This document shows, piece by piece, positions 8,577 to 15,393 of a DNA stretch of 21,976 bases (position 1 is the first letter of the stretch; every line of letters starts with the position of its first letter). Source of the DNA: Chloroflexota bacterium. GTDB taxonomy: Bacteria; Chloroflexota; Anaerolineae; SpSt-600. A program made the translations under genes and the position numbers. The stretch is taken from the NCBI GenBank assembly GCA_011041825.1, contig DRAO01000308.1, forward strand, positions 1 through 21,976, in the 5' to 3' direction. Below the pieces are notes generated by a model that was not told where the DNA came from, made no database searches, and worked only from the letters and a program-made list of their open reading frames with translations.

Positions 8577-8609
8577 AAAAAAGCCGTGGGCGCTGGTGCG
8601 CCCACGGCT
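8577..8609 (-). terminator. First tandem terminator (T1) in the ABC operon leader
   Basis: On the minus strand GCCGTGGGCGC (8608-8598) pairs perfectly with GCGCCCACGGC (8593-8583) around ACCA and is followed by six T (8582-8577). The T-run is only on the minus-strand side, so the terminator acts on leftward transcription, although no large gene lies upstream on that strand. Confidence 0.88.
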
Positions 8610-8621
8610 CAGGCTCGTTAC

Positions 8622-8705
8622 TTAACATAAATTAAACAGAAGTGGGCGCACCATCCCCCTGTGGAGAAGATAACCACCTTGATAAGTGAAAACAGGGAGA
8701 AACAT
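8622..8705 (-). CDS. Putative 27-residue leader peptide of the ABC exporter operon
   Basis: A short open frame starts with ATG at 8705, 5 nt after a strong AAGGAGG (8717-8711), and stops with TAA at 8624-8622, 13 nt before the T1 hairpin. The peptide begins MFLPVFTYQGGYLLHRG and is hydrophobic and aromatic-rich. Its 3' part, GGTGCGCCCAC (8652-8642), is exactly complementary to the 5' arm and loop of T1. Inside the frame, CTCCCTGT (8699-8692) can pair with ACAGGGGG (8662-8655). I propose it works in cis as a translation sensor, not as a protein. It could still be a chance frame, but Shine-Dalgarno, position and complementarity agree. Confidence 0.6.
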   Translation of the reverse strand: MFLPVFTYQGGYLLHRGMVRPLLFNLC

Positions 8706-8753
8706 AACGCCCTCCTTCCGAAATTTACCGATTGCGCAGCAAAGATAACCACC
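8667..8753 (-). repeat. 12-nt direct repeat in the attenuator leader
   Basis: GGTGGTTATCTT occurs at 8753-8742, just before the 3' arm of the 5' hairpin, and again at 8678-8667 inside the leader peptide frame, 75 nt apart. Its role is unknown; it may let two parts of the leader compete for the same partner. Confidence 0.5.
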
Positions 8754-8795
8754 ACGATGCTAAAACCGCTTGGCGCTCAATTGCTGCGCAAGCTA

Positions 8796-8824
8796 ATTAT
8801 ACACCGGGTGGAGGAGGTTGTCAA
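8796..8824 (-). promoter_or_regulatory. Consensus promoter of the ABC exporter leader
   Basis: On the minus strand TTGACA (8824-8819) and TATAAT (8801-8796) are separated by exactly 17 bp. Both hexamers match the sigma-70 consensus in full. Transcription should start near 8790, at the base of an 11-bp hairpin, giving a leader of about 340 nt before the ATPase start. Confidence 0.9.
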
Positions 8825-8872
8825 CTTCGCTCCGGCGAGGGCAGGTTAAGGAGTTTTTCAACACCCTCCACG

Positions 8873-8901
8873 TTGACAATTAGCCAAATTTGTTATATGC
8901 T
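8873..8901 (+). promoter_or_regulatory. Probable promoter of the STAND/cyclase module
   Basis: TTGACA (8873-8878) is perfect. With a 17-bp spacer the -10 would be TATGCT (8896-8901), 4 of 6 matches. The predicted start near 8908 leaves a leader of about 135 nt containing the small hairpin AGCTCC-AAA-GGAGCT (8981-8995). The promoter is divergent from the ABC leader promoter, about 50 bp away. I see no gene between 8825 and 9043. Confidence 0.6.
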
Positions 8902-9043
8902 GATAAGAGCAAGCCATCTTTAGCAGGAACTTCACTGGCGCAAGCACACACCGGGATAAAATGCGCTCCCTCGCCTTTCAAGCTCCAAAGGAGCTCACAA
9001 CCGGGTGTTTAGGTGTGAACAAAACCTTTAGAGAGGGCAAGTA

Positions 9044-10348
9044 ATGGAAGCTAATGTCTATCCGTTTGCAGCCAGGAATTTTGTGGATGCCTATGCTAAC
9101 ACAGACTACAGGATGCCCCTCCACGATAAACAACTCGACCATTTCTACGTCTCTCGAGATGACGAAGGTTCCCGTCTGGAGCTGCTCAAGAAGGAGATAA
9201 GGTGGGGTGCTGAGAGGGGACTCGTCACCAAGTTCCTCCTCTCGGGGCATGTGGGCTGCGGTAAATCCACAGAACTCAACCGCCTGGTGAGAGAGATAGA
9301 GCAGGACCAGGAGACCAGAGATAACCTCTTCGTCGTCTCCTACTCCATAAACGAGATCCTGGACCTGCAAGGTGTGGATTACACCGACATCGCTTTCTCC
9401 GTGGTGGTGGCCATCTACAACAAACTCCAGGAATTTGACATCGCCTTCCCCGAAGAGGACATCCAGAAGATTTCAGACTGGATAAATAAGGAAGTGGAGA
9501 TTTTCACCCGCAAGACCCTGGAAGCCGACATAGAAGTTGGCACGGGGAGCGGGTTGGGGAAGCTCCTAAACCTCCTGACTTTGATAGGCATTAACGTGAA
9601 AGGCACGGGCCAGAAAGTCGAGGAAGCCCGCATCCGCATCAAGAAGAGGGCCCCTGACTTACGAGACCTCGTGAATAACATAATCAACCGGGTGAAGGAG
9701 ACGAGCGGCAAGAATGTGCTCATCGTCATAGACGATTTGGACAAACTGCCTCGGATGGAAGCCCTCCAGGTTTTCAAGGAAGAAGGCCCCTTCCTGGCGC
9801 TGCTCGATTGTATGGCCATCTACACCGCTCCCGTCTCATTGATGTATGAACTGGCCGATTCCCCGGCTCTGGAGCCTTATAAAGCATATCCGGTGCCGAT
9901 GTTCAAGGTTTACGAGAAGGAAGCCCGTAAGGTTAACGAGAGGGGTGTGAGCAAACTGGAGGAGATGATTTACCGACGGGTTTCGCCTGAGCTCTTCGAA
10001 GAAGGGACAGCCCGCCGTTTGGCCTTAGCCAGCGGGGGAGTGGCCCGCCACCTCATCAAAATGGTGCAGGATAGCTGCCTTTACTGCGCTGCCTTTAACA
10101 TCCCTCGCATAAACGATAACGTCGTGGATTGGGTTATAAATGAGTTCAAGAAGGATTTCTCCCGCCGTCTCGGACACAACGATTACGTCACTTTGAAGAA
10201 AATCCACGCCCAGAAGGAATGCCACGACATTGAAAATGCCTGGGAATACCTGCAATCCCTCTGTGTGCTGGAATATTCCAATGGCAATTACTGGTACGAT
10301 GTACACCCCATCGTCGAACTCCTCCTGCAAGAGCGAGGTATGCTGTAG
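9044..10348 (+). CDS. STAND/AAA-type P-loop ATPase
   Basis: 434 residues; no established gene name known to me. Walker A GHVGCGKST (68-76) follows the strand KFLLS, and Walker B VLIVIDD (225-231) is followed by LDKLP, a pattern of Orc1/Cdc6-like and STAND ATPases. The C-terminal third contains RRLALASGGVARHLIKMVQD (sensor/lid-like helices), and the last about 80 residues (YVTLKKIHAQ... to the end) look like a winged helix. The start has GAGAGGG (9031-9037) 6 nt upstream. It lies 53 nt before the NACHT-cyclase gene on the same strand, so the two probably form an operon. Plausible roles are an oligomerising sensor or a loader for its partner; no substrate can be named. Conflict-system membership is inferred from architecture. 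Confidence 0.8.
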   Translation: MEANVYPFAARNFVDAYANTDYRMPLHDKQLDHFYVSRDDEGSRLELLKKEIRWGAERGLVTKFLLSGHVGCGKSTELNRLVREIEQDQETRDNLFVVSYSINEILDLQGVDYTDIAFSVVVAIYNKLQEFDIAFPEEDIQKISDWINKEVEIFTRKTLEADIEVGTGSGLGKLLNLLTLIGINVKGTGQKVEEARIRIKKRAPDLRDLVNNIINRVKETSGKNVLIVIDDLDKLPRMEALQVFKEEGPFLALLDCMAIYTAPVSLMYELADSPALEPYKAYPVPMFKVYEKEARKVNERGVSKLEEMIYRRVSPELFEEGTARRLALASGGVARHLIKMVQDSCLYCAAFNIPRINDNVVDWVINEFKKDFSRRLGHNDYVTLKKIHAQKECHDIENAWEYLQSLCVLEYSNGNYWYDVHPIVELLLQERGML

Positions 10349-10401
10349 ATGCAAAGGGAACCCCTATGGTTCAGGGAGATTATGGTGGGAAGGAGGAAAC
10401 A

Positions 10402-13400
10402 GTGGCCGACATAAAAGTGGTACAGCCCCAATTACCCGTGCAGGAGAGGAAAGCGAGCGAGGAGTTAGATGATGAGATAGCCCGTCGCTATCCAGAGCAG
10501 GTCAAGCTCCTCCTCTCTATGCTCCGCCTTAGCAAATGGGGTGGCATCGCCACTGTGGAATGTGATGACCTGGAGTTACGTGAGCGCCTCTTCCGCTATT
10601 TTGAAAAGCAACTCCGCCAGATGAACATCTACCTCTACCCCGTGGAAGTCACCGAAGAAGACCTGAACCTCGTCCGAGTGCTTAGGAACCTCACCGACCG
10701 GGCAGGCTTCAAGGATTTGGAGCTCCTGGGCCGATACGATAACATCGTGTTCTTCGTCTACGGAATGGAAAAGTACAATGAGGAGCAACAGGAGAAATTC
10801 CTCCTCTGGCTCAACCTCTTCCGTGATGCCACTACCCTCATCCGCCAGCCCATCGTGCTCTGGGCTACCAGCGACTTCATCAACAAGATGGCGAAGGAGG
10901 CCCCTGACTTCTGGGCCTGGAAGGGGATGCTCTTCCGCTTTGAGAGCACCCCCTCGGGGGTTATCCGCCGGGTCAAACTGCCCCCCCTGAGACGCTACCT
11001 CCAGTCCATTATTGAAGACCCCGATTTCTCAGTGTGGAGCGAACTGTACGTGCCCCTTAGAGCCACCCCCCTTACCGGCCTTAAAGCCACCGATTGGAGG
11101 GAAGCCTTCCTGCAAGCCTTCCTCCCTAAGGCCAAGGAAAGGGGGGATGAGGCTAAGGATGTTATATCGTTGGTGAAGCAAAAGGAGCAAATCGTCATCC
11201 TGGGGGAGCCAGGCTCCGGCAAGACCACGGTCCTGAAATACCTGACCTGGAGCCTGGCCCGGGAGGCAGCCGACCGCTGGGATGAGGATAGCCGCAGAAA
11301 GCAGCTTGTGATACCCATATTTGTGCGGCTCCATCAGCTACGCCGTACCCGAGATGTGGAAGAAGTGATATGGTCACAATTCCAGTCCCACGGCGTCCAG
11401 GAGATAAAGAGCAAGGAGGAGTTGCGAAAAGTCCTCTCTATGGCTCCGGAGGTCTCTGATATAATTGAGGACCGCCGCCTGCGATTTATGATTATGCTCG
11501 ATGGATTGAACGAGATGCCTCCGGAGAACCGCCCTGTCTTGGAGGAATTCCTGTATCGCTATAAGGACCATTACCTCATAATCACAAGCCGCTTCTATGA
11601 AGAGGATTTGCTCTCCCGCTATCCCGTCGTGGTCCTCAACGAGCTCAGCGATGAGGATATAGAGCGATATGCCACAGCTTACCTGGGCGAGCACAGAGGC
11701 CAGAGGCTTGCCGAGCAAATCCGTCAAGACCCGCTGTTAAGGGAATTGAGCCGTAACCCCCTGGCTCTGTATATGTTTACCAAAGTGGCTACCGAGAAGG
11801 AAAGCCCCCTCCCTCACAACAAGGGCATCCTCTTCCAGCGCTTCACCGAGAACCTCCTCCGGCGCACGGAAACCGAGTGGTGGATGCTCTTCGGGCGTTC
11901 CAAGAGCAAGGTGGCGGCGGAGATAAGCCGGGAAGCCCTCGCTTACCTGGGCCTGACGATGCAGCGGGAGAAGGCCGAGGTCATAAACCGGGAAAGAGCC
12001 TACTGGCTGATAAGGGAAACAACCTTTGGGATGTCCATAAGGGCCTCGGCGCAGGACATTTTCGAGGGCCTCATCTACAGCGGACTGATACGCCTCTCCC
12101 GGGACAGGACAGCGGTGGGGTTTATGCACCACGCCGTGCGGGAGTACTTCGCTGCGGCGGGGCTCCTGAAGCGAGGGGAACCCATCTCCTGGTACCTCAC
12201 CACCCCCGAAGACCTGGCTCATTGGTCCGGAACCGCCGTCCTGCTCTTCGGCATTAGCTCCGAGAAATCCCTCGTCTACTGGGATGTCGTACAGGATGGC
12301 GAAAACTACAATCGCCTGTGGCTGGCTGCCCGCTGTTTGACCAACATCCTGTTCGACAATGAGGAAATGCGCAGGCTGAAGGCCGAGGTAGCTCAAACCC
12401 CGAAGGCAGAAGGCACCTTCCAGCTGGTATGGGGTATGGCTTGCGAGCTGATGGGCGACCTGGCTGAAGCGGCAGAGCATCTGGAGGAGGCTTTACGGCT
12501 GGATTCAAACCTCGTCTTCGCCTATTACGAACTCGGCTGGATATACAGACAACTGGGAGAGCGCCAGAAAGCTGTCGAAGCCCTGAAGGAAGCCATCAAC
12601 CTGGCTCCAAGCTTTATAGATGCCCACAACCAGCTTGGCATCACCTATTATGAGGAAGGTGAATACGCCAGGGCGTTAATGTGCTTCCAAAGGGCCTTGG
12701 CCCTCGAACCCTATAACCCCCACCATTACTACAATATAGGGATGGTGCACAAGGTGTTGGGGGAATACGACAGGGCAGCCGAGGCTTTCAGCAAGGCCCT
12801 TAATATTAAGCCCGATTACGAGGATGCGAGGGTGCAATTGGAAATAGTGCAGAAGGCTATGGCCACCCCTGCCTTGAAAGTCCTCGACCGGGTTTACTTC
12901 CTTCAGGGCTTATCCCTTGAGCAGCGCCTCCAGATTGCCGAAAGGCTGACCCCTGTGGAATATGAGGCCGGGGAATCCATCATAAAGCAGGGCGAGGAAG
13001 GCTCCACCTTCTACATCATAGAAGAAGGCGAAGCCGAAGTATATACCCAGGACGTGGAAGGCAACAAGATAACCCTTGCCATCCTGAGAGAAGGGGATTA
13101 CTTTGGGGAGATAGCCCTGCTGGAGGACACCCCTCTGCGAACCGCCTCGGTGGTGGCCCGCACCCACGTTAAACTCCTGAGCCTGAACAAAGCGGATTTC
13201 GATGAAGTAACCTCACGCTTCCCCTCCATCACCGAACAACTGGTGCAAACCAGGAACGAGCGCCTGCAAAGGGACATCAAGAGGGCCCTTGAGGAAAACG
13301 CCCGTTATTCACCCCTCTCCCAGCTTCTTGCCTCCCTCCCCGAGAGGGCTATGGAACTCAAGACCGAACAGACGCTTACCGTACTGATAGCGGACATCCA

Positions 13401-13950
13401 CTCCTCTACGGAATTGGCTGGGGTTCTGGGGCCTCGTTCGATGCTTCGATTCCTACGGGAGTTCTACCTGGAGATGATAAAGGCGGTGGGAAGGCAAGGC
13501 GCCGTCAAGCAATACACCGGTGACCAGGTTCTCGTCATCTTTGATGACCCCAAAGCGGCCATCAATTCAGCAATAGCGATGCAGCAGGCTTTCCAGTACC
13601 TGGCCGACCGATGGAAACAGAGGTACCCCGAAATCAAAGAGATGGGCATCGGCATCGGGATAAGCACCGGGCCTGTAGCTCTGGATACAACTCGCTTTGA
13701 GCACGCCATAGCGGGGGCTCCTGTAATCCTGGCGGCCCGCCTCTCAGCCAGGGGGAAGGTGACGGGGGAAATCTTTATGGATGAGGCCACTTACAACCTG
13801 GTGAAGGGGCACTTCCCTCTACATCCTGTCCCCCACCCTCTTATCATCAAAGGCTTCGACAAGCCCATCCGAACCTACAGGCTGACCTTGCCTTTCCCAA
13901 AGGATTGGGATGAGAAGAAGGCCCTCAGCTCGGCAACTTCTTTAACCTGA
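10402..13950 (+). CDS. NACHT-TPR-cNMP-binding-nucleotide cyclase fusion protein
   Basis: Multidomain signalling protein of 1182 residues from a GTG at 10402 with AAGGAGG (10390-10396) 5 nt upstream; an in-frame ATG at 10366 is the alternative. In order: residues 20-170, an alpha/beta domain without Walker A, ending in IVLWATSDF and APDFWAWKGMLFRF; NACHT ATPase about 260-520 with Walker A GEPGSGKTT (268-276) and Walker B LDGLNE (366-371); helical region to about 670; about four TPRs (674-820); cNMP-binding domain (830-955) with cassette FGEIALLEDTPLRTAS (901-916); class III cyclase (about 985-1170). The cyclase has metal Asp D998 and D1041, Lys K1036 in KQYTGD and R1113 in AARL, but Ile 1109 where the transition-state Asn is expected. 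No signal peptide or membrane segment is evident. The 3' end overlaps the convergent gene by 26 nt. Confidence 0.88.
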   Translation: MADIKVVQPQLPVQERKASEELDDEIARRYPEQVKLLLSMLRLSKWGGIATVECDDLELRERLFRYFEKQLRQMNIYLYPVEVTEEDLNLVRVLRNLTDRAGFKDLELLGRYDNIVFFVYGMEKYNEEQQEKFLLWLNLFRDATTLIRQPIVLWATSDFINKMAKEAPDFWAWKGMLFRFESTPSGVIRRVKLPPLRRYLQSIIEDPDFSVWSELYVPLRATPLTGLKATDWREAFLQAFLPKAKERGDEAKDVISLVKQKEQIVILGEPGSGKTTVLKYLTWSLAREAADRWDEDSRRKQLVIPIFVRLHQLRRTRDVEEVIWSQFQSHGVQEIKSKEELRKVLSMAPEVSDIIEDRRLRFMIMLDGLNEMPPENRPVLEEFLYRYKDHYLIITSRFYEEDLLSRYPVVVLNELSDEDIERYATAYLGEHRGQRLAEQIRQDPLLRELSRNPLALYMFTKVATEKESPLPHNKGILFQRFTENLLRRTETEWWMLFGRSKSKVAAEISREALAYLGLTMQREKAEVINRERAYWLIRETTFGMSIRASAQDIFEGLIYSGLIRLSRDRTAVGFMHHAVREYFAAAGLLKRGEPISWYLTTPEDLAHWSGTAVLLFGISSEKSLVYWDVVQDGENYNRLWLAARCLTNILFDNEEMRRLKAEVAQTPKAEGTFQLVWGMACELMGDLAEAAEHLEEALRLDSNLVFAYYELGWIYRQLGERQKAVEALKEAINLAPSFIDAHNQLGITYYEEGEYARALMCFQRALALEPYNPHHYYNIGMVHKVLGEYDRAAEAFSKALNIKPDYEDARVQLEIVQKAMATPALKVLDRVYFLQGLSLEQRLQIAERLTPVEYEAGESIIKQGEEGSTFYIIEEGEAEVYTQDVEGNKITLAILREGDYFGEIALLEDTPLRTASVVARTHVKLLSLNKADFDEVTSRFPSITEQLVQTRNERLQRDIKRALEENARYSPLSQLLASLPERAMELKTEQTLTVLIADIHSSTELAGVLGPRSMLRFLREFYLEMIKAVGRQGAVKQYTGDQVLVIFDDPKAAINSAIAMQQAFQYLADRWKQRYPEIKEMGIGIGISTGPVALDTTRFEHAIAGAPVILAARLSARGKVTGEIFMDEATYNLVKGHFPLHPVPHPLIIKGFDKPIRTYRLTLPFPKDWDEKKALSSATSLT

Positions 13951-15250
13951 CCTTCACAATCCTGGGGCCTTTCATCTCGGTTACCGTTATGAGCAGGTTG
14001 TTATAGCGAAATTCCTCCCCTTCCCTGGGGATGCGTTGCCAACGGGTGTATATGAAGCCAGCAAGGGTCTCGTAATCCTCCCCCTCCGGCAGGTTCAACC
14101 CCAATTCTTCGTTAAGCTCATCAACCCGCAGCCTGGCATCCACGTAATAAACCCCTTCGTCAACCTGTTCCAGCGGCAGCTGTTCCACTGCTGTTTCATC
14201 GCTGACCCGCCCCACTATCTCTTCCAGAAGCTCCTCTAACGTTACCAACCCAGCCGTGCCACCGTATTCATCAATGACCACCGCCATCTGAAGGTGATGG
14301 GTTCGCATCTCCACCAGCAACTCATCCACAAACTTGCTTTCAGGGACGATGTAAGCAGGGCGTACTAAATCTCGCATTTTCTTCTGGAAGCATTCCAGGG
14401 ACTCGTTTATGTTCAACAGCACGTCTTTTATGGCCACAAAGCCTATGATGTTATCCAGATTGCCCTCATAGACAGGGTAGCGGGCATGGCGGGAGCGTTT
14501 GAACTCCCGCAGGAAGTCTGCTATGGTGGCATCGGCCTCTATGCCCACGATTTCCGTCCGGGGTATCATCACCTCCTTTACCGTCCGCTCACCGAAGTCA
14601 AACACCCGGGAGAGCAATTCCTCCTCCATTTCCTCCAGCAAGCCCCTCTCGTAGCTCTCCTTAACCAGCATCCGGAGCTCTTCAACGGTATGCACCGAAC
14701 GAATCTCTGTCCCTACGGGAACACCAAAGGGCCTGAGCACCAGCGCCGTGCTTCGGTCGAGCAGCCATATGAAGGGGCGAAAAGCCATATAGAACCAGTG
14801 AATGGGGAGAGCCGAGAGGAGCCCTATCCTTTCGGGCATCCTGAGGGACACGCTCTTGGGCACCTGTTCGCCCAGGACTATGTGGAGGAAGGTAATGGTG
14901 CCGAAGGAAAGTATAAGGCCAACGCCGTGGGCTATCGGAATGCCCAGTTTCCCCAAGGCTTCTGCGAGGGGAGGGATGAGCAAAGAGGCAACGGTTTCCT
15001 CTCCCACCCAGCCGAGGGCAAGGCTGGCCATAGTTATCCCCAGTTGCACGGTGGCAATAAACCTGTCGGGGTTGTTGAGGAAACGAACCGCCGCAAGAGC
15101 AGCACGATTGCCCTCACGAGCTTTCTTCTCAAGGGCGGCTTTTTTCACCAGCACCAAAGCAAATTCCGCACTTACAAAGAAGGCATTGAGGCCAATGAAG
15201 AAGAACACAAACAGCACCTTCACCAAGATTGATAAGGAACTTTCTTCCAT
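13925..15250 (-). CDS. CorC/HlyC family CBS-domain membrane protein
   Basis: Membrane protein of the CNNM/CorC group, implicated in Mg2+/Co2+ efflux or resistance; hemolysin is a historical name only. 441 residues from the ATG at 15250, with AAGGAGG 7 nt upstream; a start at 15301 has no such site. The N-terminal DUF21 region has about four hydrophobic segments (ILVKVLFVFFFIGLNAFFVS; FIATVQLGITMASLALGW; GLILSFGTITFLHIVLGEQ with the VPKS turn; HWFYMAFRPFIWLL). Two CBS domains follow (from VMIPRTEIVGI, and from AYIVPESKFVDELL to VVIDEYGGTAGLVTLEELLEEIVG), then the C-terminal CorC/HlyC domain (YYVDARLRVDELNEELG). It is the last gene of the leftward cluster, 143 nt after recJ, tail to tail with the cyclase gene. 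Confidence 0.93.
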   Translation of the reverse strand: MEESSLSILVKVLFVFFFIGLNAFFVSAEFALVLVKKAALEKKAREGNRAALAAVRFLNNPDRFIATVQLGITMASLALGWVGEETVASLLIPPLAEALGKLGIPIAHGVGLILSFGTITFLHIVLGEQVPKSVSLRMPERIGLLSALPIHWFYMAFRPFIWLLDRSTALVLRPFGVPVGTEIRSVHTVEELRMLVKESYERGLLEEMEEELLSRVFDFGERTVKEVMIPRTEIVGIEADATIADFLREFKRSRHARYPVYEGNLDNIIGFVAIKDVLLNINESLECFQKKMRDLVRPAYIVPESKFVDELLVEMRTHHLQMAVVIDEYGGTAGLVTLEELLEEIVGRVSDETAVEQLPLEQVDEGVYYVDARLRVDELNEELGLNLPEGEDYETLAGFIYTRWQRIPREGEEFRYNNLLITVTEMKGPRIVKVRLKKLPS

Positions 15251-15291
15251 AAATCCCCCTCCTTCTCCCTTTCGGGATGCTGTTAAGTTAG

Positions 15292-15314
15292 GCACAGGCA
15301 TAGAGTGCCCGTGC
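15292..15314 (-). other. Small hairpin upstream of the CorC/HlyC gene
   Basis: In minus-strand RNA, 15314-15307 pairs with 15299-15292 (8 bp, one G-U) around 7 nt. It lies in the 143-nt recJ-corC interval beside palindrome copy C and has no T-run. Function unknown. Confidence 0.4.
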
Positions 15315-15357
15315 TACACACATTACAACCCCATAAATAGGGCTTTAGGTGGTTCCA

Positions 15358-15389
15358 CTGGGCAGTGGCAAAGCTGCCATCCAGAAAAA
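15358..15389 (-). repeat. Intergenic imperfect palindrome, copy C (recJ-corC gap)
   Basis: CTG (15358-15360) with CAG (15382-15384) and GGCAG (15361-15365) with CTGCC (15374-15378) form a hairpin; an alternative register uses the GTGGC-AAA-GCTGC core. It shares GTGGCAAAGCTGCC with copy B, followed by [A/G]TC and a GAAAA run. It lies 4 nt after the last base of the recJ stop codon in transcript direction. Confidence 0.55.
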
Positions 15390-15393
15390 CACT

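Larger units (their letters stand above)
8522..8791 (-). promoter_or_regulatory. Candidate translation-dependent attenuator leader of the ABC exporter
   Basis: The RNA from about 8790 to 8522 has alternating pairing segments: 1 = 8652-8642 (inside the leader peptide frame), 2 = 8605-8595, 3 = 8591-8583, 4 = 8548-8540, 5 = 8534-8527. 1:2 is 11 bp perfect and 3:4 is 9 bp perfect; together they would open both terminators. 2:3 (T1) and 4:5 (T2) are the termination state. A ribosome finishing the short frame would cover segment 1 and favour termination; a stalled ribosome upstream would leave 1:2 free. A 5' hairpin of 11 bp (8791-8781/8742-8732) caps the transcript. B. subtilis bmrB-bmrCD is a known analogue by mechanism. 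Inferred from base pairing alone. Confidence 0.6.

Noticed and set aside
8522..8609. Terminator pair as simple insulation or as the end of a separate 200-nt small RNA
   Set aside because: Not excluded, but the peptide frame with Shine-Dalgarno and the exact 11-bp and 9-bp alternative pairings are better explained by attenuation; kept as the main alternative.
8575..8791. T-box or other known riboswitch class
   Set aside because: No T-box consensus and no riboswitch core that I recognise.
8661..8849. 62-codon plus-strand frame in the ABC leader region
   Set aside because: It is antisense to the attenuator and covers the minus-strand promoter; no Shine-Dalgarno.
11737..12480. 247-codon frame opposite the NACHT-cyclase gene
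   Set aside because: Composition is that of a shadow frame and it lies fully inside a well-supported coding region.
14486..15232. 248-codon plus-strand frame opposite the CorC gene
   Set aside because: The minus frame has clear DUF21 and CBS domains; this frame has none and no ribosome-binding site.
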